Source: Fistularia commersonii (Eukaryota > Chordata > Actinopteri > Syngnathiformes > Fistulariidae). Taken from it: a stretch of 64,000 nucleotides of DNA. The notes below the pieces were generated by a model. It ran no database searches, was not told the DNA's origin, and saw only the letters and a list, made by a program, of their open reading frames with translations. The position numbers and the translations under genes are program-made. Each line of letters begins with the position of its first letter. The first letter of the stretch is position 1. Location of the stretch: contig JBBMNZ010000001.1 in assembly GCA_037954325.1 (NCBI GenBank), positions 23,766,258 to 23,830,257 of the forward strand. The letters run 5' to 3'. Positions 22,856 through 33,005 of this stretch are shown here, one piece after another.

Positions 22856-24696
22856 TTAAGTCTGCGTGCATTCACAAAGATGACATATTTAATCGTTCCC
22901 GTGCGTTATTTTATTCTGCAGTTTTTCTTTTCATTGATTGATTTAAACTTACGTCAGAAATTTTTTTTCCGCCTCTTCCAAGCATTAATACTATTTTTCG
23001 TGATTTGTACGTCTATCTTTATGGATTTTTTTTTTTCAGCATAAATCAAAATTGCCCATGAAAACACCTGAAGGCGGCTCTGAATCCATCTTCTCATGAA
23101 ATACTGGGAGAGTTTAACCGGGCATCCCGATGTCACGCTAGTAAGCATGTCATGATGTTTGGACTGATTGTATTTAAAAAAACCAAAGAATAAATAAAAA
23201 TCATATTTGCTAGGCTGTTCTCCTTGCTGTGAAAGTTGAAATTATTTATATGCTGATGAGCCATGGTGGTAATTAGTCACACAACTTGAGAGACGTCACA
23301 GGCAGTGGTTCAGCATAAAAGAATAAATGCAAGGAAATGTCAAGAAGCAATAAATAAAATATATCTGTAATTAATTGTCTAGGTGGAAAATGCTGGCTTG
23401 CAGCGAGTGAGATGTTTGTACATGCTTCTCTACACATTAAGTAAGAACTGGGTTTTAAAAAAAGACATTTGTTACATTCATTTGGAATGTTGATTATAAA
23501 AGAGACGGGAAAAAATGGCTTGTGGAAATTTATGGGATCGGTGAGATGCGTGACGTGAGAAACAAAAATGATCATTGTTTCTTTTAAGTCAAACCCCTGA
23601 CTTGGTTCAAAGGGATAAAAAAAAAAAAACAATATTATTTCAGCGCACAATAAACATGATAAACTGAATAGAGGATTTTTATCTGCTACAAAATTTGTAA
23701 GCAAACTTAATATTTTGCTAAAGGTTATGGACATACAAGATTTTAAATTGTTTTTTTTTTTTTTTTTCAAATTATTTTACAATCCAGTTGTGGGGGTTTG
23801 AGATAGATTGTAACACTGTATGAAAAAAGTGCCCTACAACAGACAGAATATTCCTCCATGCATTCACACTGCACGTATTAAATCACAGCTAACCCTTGGT
23901 GGGACATCAGGTCCACCCTGGGCCATCTGGATGCCAAAGATCAGGTGAAAAAATGGCGCCAGGTGTCACGGCATGTCGTTCGACCATTACTGTGTTGTCT
24001 GCGTTCTTTGTGAGGTACGCTGGGTTTATAGTGGTGTTTACACTTGTGTTGGATGTCTGATTGTCGTTGGCGTACGATCGTCAAGGGGCTTCTTGACATT
24101 TTTGGATCTGCAGAGTGAAGAGTATTTTGATCACCGAGCCTCCTCCATTTCCAACCACGGTGTTGGATTAGATGAGGCGCTGAGGCCGGTTTCGAGCAAG
24201 CTGACGCAGGCCGATGTGAGACTTAGGACATGGTTTTAGATGAAAAATAATACTTGTAAATTAAGTGTTTGTTTTGCCTTGACAGGGTAAAACTGGTGCC
24301 GCGGCTGGAGCTACGCACTTCCGACAGCCGGCTCTCTTGGTCGTCCGGGACTGACAGGGAGGTGCAGGATCTTAGCCTCCATAGTTAGTTTGTTGTAAAG
24401 GCAAGCAAGTTTCTGAACTTTGCTGTCACAGCCTTTGAACTGATTGCCATGATTCATCACCAAAGCTAGTGCAATGACAATTTCACAATTTCAATGAATG
24501 TGCAAACTTTTAATCCAATTCCTCGCTTCATTGTGAGTGAAAGTCGGATTATTTTAACATCGACGAACGGCAATTCTCAAGAATTGTCGAGACTTGGTCT
24601 GACTGAGTGTGTCTGGTCCAACGCAACAGCGTGGGCATACCGGGGATCTTGTATTGGGTTTGTCCCTGGTTTGTCTGTTTCAGTGAACTACGTTCT

Positions 24697-25005
24697 TGCA
24701 GTTTTTTGCACTTCTGCCTCACAGTACATAACCTGGTTGGATGCCTGTAGGGGAGTTTCCTGTGCGGAGTTTTCTTGGTTCTCCCTTTGCCTACGCAGGT
24801 TTCCTGCGGGTTGTCCAATAGTCCAAAAAAATATGCAGGCGGTTGATTGGAAGCTTCTAACCCCATCACCTCCTTCCTCACAGGATAGGCCAAACAAATG
24901 TATTGAGTGTCCTATTTGTGTCCTACTCTTATCCCTTCTTCTTATCTTATCCTTTATCCCGTTGGTAGCCAGTGAACCCGGACGGATCCCACCCAGGCAC
25001 AGGTA
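24697..25005 (+). mobile_element. SINE-A copy, plus strand
   Basis: The head survives from TTCTGCCTCACAGTACATAA with a fair B box (CTGGTTGGATGCC). It continues through TTTCCTGCGGGTTGTCCAAT and ATATGCAGGCGGTTGATTGG to the end module (GTAGCCAGTGAACCCGG, CACCCAGGCACAGG). The 170-codon open frame over this region is a by-product of the repeat. Confidence 0.65.
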
Positions 25006-25009
25006 GATC

Positions 25010-25105
25010 ACGGAGACTCAACACAAAGGCCCTGCTCGGCAATCGGGTCCAAACTTCTTGCTGAGGAGAGAAAGTGTTAAGTACTGCACCACCATGCTGT
25101 TCACC
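25010..25105 (-). mobile_element. SINE-A head fragment, minus strand
   Basis: Read in reverse, this is the family head: ACAAAGGCCCTGCTCGGC, CAATCGGGTCCAAACTTCTT, then AAGTACTGCACCACCATGCTG. It abuts the 3' end of the preceding plus-strand copy, giving a second tail-to-tail arrangement in the window. Confidence 0.6.
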
Positions 25106-26970
25106 ACAGAGTGTAATAGCTGAACATTAGGATGCCAATGATGGATCTTGGTAAATGCAGTCATTATTCAAACCAGCTGGTAATGAGGAAACACCAGAGG
25201 CCGGATGAGAGGGATGAACTGTAAGAGCGGAGTGATTTAAAAGCAGGCGGAAGAGCGGGCAACTTTATTGTATTTCACTTACACTGAACCTGGAAGAATT
25301 AAATAGTGAAAATTAAAGTTTCTCAGCGGGGGCCCGCCACCCTGTCTAACAGATCTGTATTTGTGCCGTACTCCAGCTAGACCGCTATGTACTGATAAGT
25401 GATGACAAGGATGACCAGCTCTCCTCACACAAGCGTCTCATCCTCTCCCTTTTACGACCACCCCTTGTCCCTCGCTCGGCCCCCTCTTGTCTCCCGACAG
25501 GGGAAGATACGAGTGGATCGGTCTCCGGACGGACCGCCCTAGCTTGAGATACTGTTAGCTCACAGAGATGTGATGTGACTGGATCCGCCAGTGGCGCTTT
25601 GAGGATCCAAATTACACTTTTAACCGGCGCCGCATGCCGCTAGACAACAGATGCTTGATGTTTATGCGTCCGCATCCGACTGAGTAACAGTCAGAGCCTT
25701 CAGGCTGTTCATGCTTGGACATGATAAACATTGGTCATGCGTGTGTGATCTGTGTGTTGACGTGTGTCTGATTATGTGTGCGTTTGCTGAATTAGTTACT
25801 CGGTGTTTGTCAATATCAGCCCCCTCTTGCATGCATGTCAGAATTCATGCCTGCGTATGTGAGCGTCTATGCTTGTTAGCCGGCCACACGTTCTGCAGAA
25901 TGCCACTGGAATGAGAATAAGTGTGGCTTTGCCATGGCAACAGAGGAATGCCAGTGCAGACAGGAGCAGCAGAATTACAGCTCGGCGCTCATCACAGCAG
26001 GGAAGAGGAACCGATTAAACACCATCATCTTTCTTCTTGGAACCTTCAGCAACAGACCCTTTTCTTCTAATCCGGTCTCTTTATCATATCATTGGTTGTG
26101 CAATGAACGACCCAGATGCAATTGTAGATTAAAAGGGAAGTTTTACACCCTAAAGATCTGAAGCCCAAAAATGGACGCATCAACAGAGTGCATAGTTGTT
26201 TATCAAGCTGGATGTCAACCTAAGCAGTGACTCAGTGACTTCTCCTAGCGCATCTCAGAAGTCTTTGATTTATTCATAGCAAGATGATAAAGTGTCACGC
26301 CAACAAACTTTTCTTCACAGACACACAAAGGACTCTCGCAAGATTGATGATTCCAGTTCGGAACTTAATATTCAGGGAAAATGCACGACAATCGGTCCCG
26401 GTCTCTGGCGTTGCCACCCCGCGCCCCCCCAAACAAACTGGGCTAATCGTTTTCCTTTTTTTTTTAAAGGTTACGGACCTCTCATTGTTTTCACTGAGGC
26501 AGCAGAAACATGGTGACCTGAAAACAGAACACAGGGTTATTATGTTATCTCAAGGCCAGGGGACTATTTTTTAGCTTTTTTTAATTTTTATTTTTTGCAG
26601 CAATAGACTTCCTTTCAAACCCGAGCCTCAACTCTTATAAATAATCAGTGGAATTGGCTTTCAACTTTGACTTAAACTGACACATATTTGGACAATTAAT
26701 TCTTTTGAGCTAATGTTTTTGGAAAAATGAAAATCAAAATGATTTCCAGATTCCTGCTCATGACAGTGAATTAAAAATGAAAAAATCGTGGCCATAATCT
26801 TAATTGATATTTTATGGTTTAATTTCCTTGCCGTGTACTTCATAGATTACGTCTGATAAGTTGCGTTAGTTATTTGAAATTTTTCAACGCACAAAGTAGT
26901 TGTTTACATTGTCAGTCACCCTTACGGATCACCGTTGCAGGGTTGTTTTAACTTAACATGTCGGTCAGTA
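25106..26970. other. Unannotated non-coding stretch
   Basis: No protein similarity. Scattered CpG sites at 25470-25680 (CCGGACGGACCGCC, TAACCGGCGCCGCATG) form a mild GC-rich island without an attached gene. AT-rich tracts lie at 26560-26840. Confidence 0.5.
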
Positions 26971-27265
26971 GAGTGGCACGGTAGCATTTCCACCTTAACG
27001 TAAGAAGGATCCTGGTTTGATTCCAACGCAGGGCCTTTCTCTGTCAAGTCTCCACGTTCTCCCCGTAACCGTGCGGGTTTCTTCAGGGTTACTCGCTTCC
27101 TCCCACAGTCCACTAACATGCAATAGGTTCATTGGAGATCCAGATGGAGGACCAGATGCGAGAATGAGATAATAAATGCTTGTACGTCTCACAGGTCCGC
27201 CCACGACGACTGGACTGAGCTCCGGCACCCCTGCGACCCTGAGAGCAGGAAGAGTCGTATAGAGA
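26971..27265 (+). mobile_element. SINE-A copy, plus strand, head to tail
   Basis: Head GAGTGGCACGGTAGCATTTC, then AAGAAGGATCCTGG and a good B box (GGTTTGATTCC). The body has CTCCACGTTCTCCCCGTAAC, TTCCTCCCACAGTCCAC and AACATGCAATAGG, then one internal module, and the end module GACTGGACTGAGCTCCGG with a GAATAAATGA tail. One of the more complete copies. Confidence 0.75.
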
Positions 27266-27357
27266 ATAAATGAACGCCAGTTACACTTTATTAAAACCCC
27301 TTTAAAGTATGGCGATACAGTAGTTTAAATTCTGGGTTTGTGTGTTATGATTTAGAG

Positions 27358-27720
27358 ACGGCAGCACTGAGGAAAAGGCAGGAGGCAGAGCTTGAGGTTG
27401 CAGAAATGAAGTTGTTGAGTGAGGAGGATGGATAGAATCAGGAATGAGTCCATCAGAGGGACAGCACTTGTTAGATCCTCAGTTAGATAAAGTTAGACTG
27501 AGATGGTTTGGACATGTACAGAAGAGGGACAGGGAAGCTCTGGGTGGAAGGATGCCAGACAAAAGGCCTGGAGGAAGACCAGAGAGGAGATTTATGGATG
27601 GTGTGTGAAAGAGTTAGTGAAGTTAGTTGGTGTGAGAGAAGAAGATACAGAGGAGAGGGTTAGACTGAGGTAGATGATTCTCTGTCGCGACCCCTGAAGG
27701 GACTGGCTGACAGGAAAAGA
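27358..27720 (+). mobile_element. 3' end of an RTE-type LINE (5'-truncated copy)
   Basis: The translation starts TAALRKRQEAELEVAEMK, then after indels LRWFGHVQ, REALGGRMPDKRPGGRPERR and FMDGV, the conserved C-terminal end of the RTE family seen at 8577-10822. It continues to the short 3' end (CGCGACCCCTGAAGGGACTG) and a GATAGATA tail. It begins close to where the other copy stops, so the two fragments are complementary. Frameshifts and a TGA after GGTGTG make it non-functional. 5' truncation is the usual LINE outcome, so an independent insertion is the default reading. Confidence 0.85.
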
Positions 27721-28684
27721 TAGATACCGTACAAAACTGTCCTTGGATGCAGTCTGCACAAAATTGAGATTATGAGAGTGATGCTCAACAGATCCCCGCC
27801 TCCTCCCCCGCCCCCCACATGGGCTGTGTGTGTGTGTGCGCGTGTGTGTGAACGCAAATCTCGGAACTAGCAGGATAAGAAATTAAATGGTCTTTAACCA
27901 ACCGGCGCCCCAGTGCAAAGTCAATGTTATCACTGCTCGACTCATACAGGATAATTCTCCAGCGGATTCACAGCAAGTATGCATGTTGATGAGTTTTTCT
28001 ATGTGTCGGCAGTGAGAATATCCCGTGCTGAAGATAGGTCATTTATACAAAAGATGCCAGTGAGGCTTAACATTACTGCAAAAAGGGGTGTTTCTTATAG
28101 CAACCAGAGACAAACACTGATTTCCAGACCTAAAATAGCATCTTATATCGGTGCTGCTCCAAAACATGAACCGAAATCACCACTGCCATCATGTTCTTTT
28201 GGGACAATGATAGTGTCCACAAATGACTGTGAGCAATGAAGGCCGCAGGGAAAAAGTCAACAAGCTGGACACAAAACGGGTGCAATTCTTTCTCCAAAGC
28301 GTCGTGACTTGGTATTTTGTGCAAAAAGGTCAAGACGGGACGGAAGACGTCATGGCCGTCCACACTGCTGAGATTTGATTTGAGATTTTTCAATTAGCAG
28401 GAATGCAGCGCGCGGTGAAAAGAAAAGCCAGGCTCTCTCTGCTTAAATGCGAAGGTCTAATAGTGCAAATGCTTTACTGTCGAGCTTTATTTGTAAATAC
28501 CGAACGTTCTCCCAAAGAACAATAAGGTGGATCTAATTTCGGTTTTCAAGGGCTCCCTTGGCTCTGCGGTGTGAAGTGGGGGATGTGGCAGGTTCCTCTG
28601 GGTCCATAGAGAGACTCTAAGGTTACACAACTTTTCTGGACTAATAAAGCCCTGTGAAAATTGCCCTTTTAAAAAAGTTTTTTT
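27721..28684. other. Unannotated non-coding stretch
   Basis: A short CT/GT-rich patch at 27800-27850, a possible fragment near 28540-28660 and a poly-T run at 28679-28690. No coding similarity or transposon ends. Confidence 0.5.
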
Positions 28685-28814
28685 TTTTTCAAAAATGACA
28701 AAATAAGGCTACGATAATCTTCCTCCACAAAAGCGGTGCGTAATTGCAATTATGTAATCCCGATGTTATTGCTGATAAAAATTGCCATTATCACTTTTTA
28801 ATTGTTCGGCCCTA
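28685..28814. mobile_element. End fragment of a non-autonomous DNA transposon
   Basis: The block ends ATTGTTCGGCCCTAC, preceded by repeated GCAATTATG/AATTGCC motifs. It resembles the terminus of a common fish element whose ends read GTAGGGC(C/T)GAACAAT. The opposite end is not found nearby, so this is a truncated relic and the class is uncertain. Confidence 0.4.
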
Positions 28815-28884
28815 CTCTGAGAGAGCCAAACGCACAAAAGTTAATCGAAACGTAGAAAACCAACAATTGAAGATACAAGGAAAG

Positions 28885-29170
28885 TGCATAGTAAACATAT
28901 TCTCTTCGTTTCTGCGCGGGTTTCCTCCGGGTTCTCTGGTGTCCTCCCACAGTTCAAAAACATGCAGGAGGTTCATTGGAGACCCTGAACTGTCCAAGTG
29001 TGAATGAGGGAGTGAATGGTTGTATGTTTCTATGATGTAAAAATGAGAGTGAATGATTGATTGTACGTCTCTAAAAGTGGCGCCTGGTCCAGGGTGAATG
29101 GAGTGGAGGGCGATCACAGGTGACATAGGCTCCAGCAGCATCGCCAGCCCAGGTGCAGGATAATTAATAA
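28885..29170 (+). mobile_element. SINE-A copy, plus strand, head missing
   Basis: Begins in the body (GCGCGGGTTTCCTCCGGGTT, TCCTCCCACAGTTC, AACATGCAGGAGGTTCATTG) and carries two internal modules (GAGTGAATGGTTGTATG and GAGTGAATGATTGATTG). It ends with the end module (TCACAGGTGACATAGGCTCC, GTGCAGGATAATTAATAATG). Its tail touches the 3' end of the minus-strand L2 element. Confidence 0.75.
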
Positions 29171-29336
29171 TGACTGACTTTACATTACATTTATTTAGCA
29201 GACGCTTTTATCCAAAGCGACTTACAAAAAGTGCAATTCAGTCACCGAAGATCCGAAGTACCAGTTGTCGGAAGTCAGAAGTGACCACTCACCCAAGTAG
29301 TCATCTCAGAACCATATACACACATACATTCATTTC

Positions 29337-29343
29337 ATCGTTT

Positions 29344-29372
<29 letters not shown>
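29337..29372. repeat. (TTTTG)n microsatellite inside the L2 3' UTR
   Basis: About five TTTTG units after a short T run, lying between the L2 3' terminus and the RT-coding part. Confidence 0.9.
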
Positions 29373-29374
<2 letters not shown>

Positions 29375-29443
29375 ATTCCTGGGGGGGTTGGAGGCTGAGT
29401 GCGATCAGTAGGGTAGTGCTTGGTGAAGAGGTATGTTTTCAGT

Positions 29444-30150
29444 TCACCGCGAAAGGTGGGCAGCGACCCCCGCTGTTCTGACCTTTTTCGGGAGTTCGTT
29501 CCGCCACCGAGGATGCAAGACCGAGAAGAGCCGAGACCGGTTCGATCGGCGGCCGGGGGCTCTGAGTGATGGGGTGGACGGTCGTCGAGAGTTGGCAGAC
29601 CGGAGGGGACGGGCAGGGACATGTGGCTTGACCATATTCTGGAGATAAGACGGGGCTTTCCCATTCACAGCCCGGTAGGCGAGCAGGTCTTGAACTTGAT
29701 GCGGGCGGCTACCGGGAGCCAGTGTTGGGACATAAGAAAGGGAGTTGTGTGGGAGAATTTGGGACGCTTGAACACCAGGCGGCCCGCTGCTTTCTGAATA
29801 AGCTCCAGAAACCTGATGGTCACAGCTAGGGCACCCGACAATGAGGGAGTTGGAGTAGTCCAAACGAGAGATGACTAGAGCCTGCATGAGTATTTGCGCT
29901 GTATCCTTCGTGAGGAATCTGCTTATTCTCCTGATGTTGCAGAGGAGGAATCTGCAGGAACGTGCGACTGCCGCGACGTTTGCTGAGAACGACAGTTGGT
30001 TCTCTGGGACCACACCCAGGCGTCTCGCAGTTGTGGTTGGCCTTACCACGGTGCTGTCGATGGCGTTGGCCAGGTCTCTGTGCGGACAACCTTTCCCCCG
30101 GAGAAAGAGCAGCTCAGTCTTGTCTAGGTGTAGAATGAATGTAGGAGTAC
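29444..30150 (-). pseudogene. L2 LINE reverse transcriptase, C-terminal part
   Basis: A 201-codon open frame on the minus strand (29444-30049, opening at a GTG) continues upstream in homology (KTELLFLRGKGCPHRDL). Family motifs: RPTTTARRLGVV, LSFSANVAAVARSCRF, LMQALVISRLDYSNSLIVG, HQVQDLLAYRAVNGKAPSYL, and LFSVLHPRWRNELPKKVRTA, all diagnostic of the L2/Maui group downstream of the catalytic Asp residues. A segment around the NAAAR block appears shifted (VSGAYSESSGPPGVQ in place of the usual reading). The catalytic FADD box lies in the missing 5' part, so no activity is possible. Confidence 0.88.
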
Positions 30151-30155
30151 AACTT

Positions 30156-31735
30156 TAGATAAGGTTATGGTGAATTTACATCATGTCCACAGCTTGAGGT
30201 ACTGCAACTTTGCTTTACAGAAGTAAAACGCTTGATCAGGAGAAAAAATTATTTGAAATGACAAAGATTAGTCCTAACTTTCCCCATCACGCCCCGGTCC
30301 AACAGTCGTATGCCGCCGGCCTCCCTCATCCCTCTTCTTTCCAATACTTGTCTCGGGTCTTAAAACCATGAAAGGAACCGGGGGTGCGGGTGGGGGGGGG
30401 GGGCTCCCCCTGGGGGCGAACCCGCCTTTGTCCAACGATATTAGTTTGTCCAAAAGATATTAGCTGAAAGGAATGAACAATGTCTTCAAATTAAAAACGC
30501 TCACACTCTGACCTTGCAAAGACAATTATAGCTGCTCATTTCAGTGGCGATGATGAGTTTCTTGTAGGTCCATCATCATAAGCTAAATAAAGAGGGGCTC
30601 GGATCAAAGCAAGCGAGCCTGACGCTTCTTTAATATAATTCATTCTGACGCCCGTGGTGGAGTGACCGTGGAGAGTCAACCGGAGGTAGGAGCTGAACGT
30701 CCAACCAAGCACATGGCTCCTGCTCCCCCCCCCCCCCCCCATATTTGGTCCTGTCATAAGAATTATCCACGTCCTTTACTTTTATCACATCTATTTTTAG
30801 CAAAGCACAGTTAGAATTTTCTGGTAATTACACTTGCCACGGGTTTCATCTTTTCCTTCATCTTTCTTGTGGGAGCCAGTGCAAAAGTTTTTAGTGCTAA
30901 TAATGGATTTTTTATTGGCACACTGGATCACACAGGAAACATGAATTGCGGCGCTCACCTCGAAATGACTCGGGTTTAATATGAATGGCAATATAATTTA
31001 TCATATCTCGTTTCCTCCCGGAGATCCTATGGAATACACATGCATAGAGGGGACGATTTCTTGAAATTGGAAAGTATTTTTATGGTGATTTCATGTCCCG
31101 AGCTTACCGCCTCTTTCTTCCCGTCTGCTGTGGGTGCTCCCTGTAATTTCATCTGTAATGTGAGAATGATGGGGTCTTGATAATGGCAAGCTTTCATTTC
31201 ATATGAGACAGGGAGGCTCATTACAGTGTCTGACGTGTTTCTCGACACGGGAGAGATACGCTTCCTGTTATCTCCGCATCCCCGCATCTCAACAGTTGTC
31301 ACTCCTCCATTTCCTTCCCATCATCAGTTCTAGCCTCTGGTTTTTATTAGGGGCCGGGGCAGCGACTCATGGAATTCAGTCAAGTATCTCTAAGTATACA
31401 TTACCTCAGTCCTGCAGTCCAGGCCATACTTTCAAACCAGGAATGAGCAATATATCTGCCTATATTGAATATAGTCTACATGTGATGTTGTAGTATGTGT
31501 GTGTGTGTGTGTGTGTATGTGGTGAAGGGTGGTTTATGAATTAAAATGTGATACTCCATTTCACCGTCAGTTTTTCCCTCCAAGAAATCAATTTGTTTTA
31601 TAAATGATGGAAAAAGGCCACAAGGAAATTAGCCAGTTAGCATTACCAATCATTCCTGGAAATCATCATGACTGTTAATTCTAAAAATCTGGAAAAAATA
31701 AAAAAATAAAAAATAAAAATTATTATTTAAGAAAT
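30156..31735. other. Non-coding stretch with AT-rich candidate regulatory patches
   Basis: No gene or transposon end. C/G homopolymers at 30388-30402 and about 30726-30740. The patches 30560-30680 (TTCTTTAATATAATTCATTC) and 30890-31030 (GGTTTAATATGAATGGCAAT, TAATTTATCATATC) are AT-rich but not simple sequence and could be conserved elements. (GT)n at about 31496-31517. Confidence 0.45.
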
Positions 31736-32028
31736 AGGGTTGTGCAGTGGTTTGTGCTTCTGCCACACTGCAAGAAAGTCACCGGTTTAATTTCAAGAAG
31801 GGGTCTTCCTGTGCAAAGTTTCCATGTTCTACCTGTGTTGGAGTGGGTTTCTTCTGGGTTTCCTCTCACAGCCCAAAAAACATGCAAGCTTTTCACTGGA
31901 GGCCCTAAATTTCCCAGATGTATGAATGAGAGGGAGAATGGTTGCATGTCTATATGAGGAGTGAATGGGAGAGTGATGGACAAAGATCGAAAGGCTCCCA
32001 CAAGTGGTATACTCAATGAATGAATATT
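31736..32028 (+). mobile_element. SINE-A copy, plus strand
   Basis: Head GGTTGTGCAGTGGTTTGTGC, then CTGCAAGAAAGTCACCGG and a B-box relic (GGTTTAATTTC). Body with AGTTTCCATGTTCTACCTG and AAACATGCAAGCTTTTCAC, two internal modules (GAGAATGGTTGCATGTC and a diverged one) and a short (GAAT)n tail. The end module is largely missing. Confidence 0.75.
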
Positions 32029-32520
32029 TAAGAAATAATTAACACCTCATAATGAAATGATAGAGATATTGACAGAGAATTGAGAATTATGTATGTACAG
32101 GTACAGCTCGGGAATCTGAGCTGAAAATGAAACCATAACATTTAAACATTTTTGCCACTTATTTCCACAAGTGAATCCCATGTATAAGATTCATTACACA
32201 AAGGGCGAAATATTTCAAGCCTTTATTTTTTTGAAATTTCAATAATCACGGCTTACGGATAATGAAACATAAAATCCGGTTTCTCAAAAAAATCAGAATA
32301 CTGTAAAAAAGTGGTGCCACACTCTAAACAGCGAATTAACTCAACCCACCTGCAAAGGTTTCCTGAGCCTTTAAATGGTCTCTCAGTCTGGGTCAGAGGG
32401 CGACACCGTCATGAGGAAGACAGCTGACTTGCCAGATGTCCACAAGACAATCATTGACACCCTCCGCAAGAAGAGTAAGCCGCAAAAGGTCATTGCACAA
32501 GGAGCAGGTTGCACACAGAG

Positions 32521-32699
32521 AGGCGGTGTCACGGTTCTCTGTGTTTTTTCTGTCGGTCCCACCACGTCAGCTGATTCAGACGCAAAGCTGTCCCCCATGG
32601 CAGGCAATCAGCAATGATTTTAAAGCTTCAGCACCAGTTCCACTAGTCCCATCAGTCCCACTAGTGGCCAGATTGCACTGTGATGGGCGGGGTATGGAC

Positions 32700-32739
<40 letters not shown>

Positions 32740-33005
32740 GTAGTATCATTACTACTACTCCACACAGATGGGGTGAGTGCTTAAGACTTTACTGAGAGTC
32801 TGAAGCAGATGAAGAATTTTTGGGAACAGGCAAACCAGTGACTCTTGAAGTCTGGCGGGAGGGTGCGGGGGTTCTTGAAGACTCAGTGAAGTCCAATGGG
32901 AGACTGCTGGGACTGCTGTATCCTAGAATATTCATAGGAATTTGAGTGGAAGCAGAGAGTGTGGGAGGAAAAGGTGCACCAGCAAAAGGAATAACAGCAG
33001 CGTTT
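32521..33005. other. Foreign segment inside the Tc1 transposase
   Basis: About 485 bases here show no similarity to the transposase family and replace the linker between its two DNA-binding subdomains. The segment includes a (CAA)n array and the small inverted pair CCACTAGT/ACTAGTGG near 32640-32668. No clear terminal repeats or target duplication mark it as a transposon. Confidence 0.5.
32696..32738. repeat. (CAA)n microsatellite
   Basis: About 14 CAA units inside the segment that interrupts the Tc1 transposase. Confidence 0.95.

Larger units (their letters stand above)
21233..24696. other. Non-coding stretch
   Basis: No exon or transposon recognised. The 165-codon minus-strand frame at 23273-23770 is rich in Phe, Leu and Lys from poly-T/A tracts and is rejected. 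It contains a (CA)n array at 21557 and a CTCF-like motif at 22843 (separate entries). Confidence 0.5.
29175..30155 (-). mobile_element. L2-type LINE, 3' fragment, minus strand
   Basis: The plus-strand left end is TTACATTTATTTAGCAGACG followed by CTTTTATCCAAAGCGAC, the reverse of the conserved L2 3' terminus in fish. Moving right, which is 5'-ward in the element, comes a 3' UTR interrupted by a (TTTTG)n array, then the C-terminal half of the reverse transcriptase. The element is 5'-truncated near 30155, before the RT catalytic core, so only a relic remains. Confidence 0.88.

Noticed and set aside
23273..23770. 165-codon minus-strand open frame
   Set aside because: Rich in Phe, Leu and Lys because it crosses poly-T/A tracts; no domain, no splice context.
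24494..25006. 170-codon plus-strand open frame
   Set aside because: Lies largely in a SINE-A copy; the frame is a by-product of the repeat.
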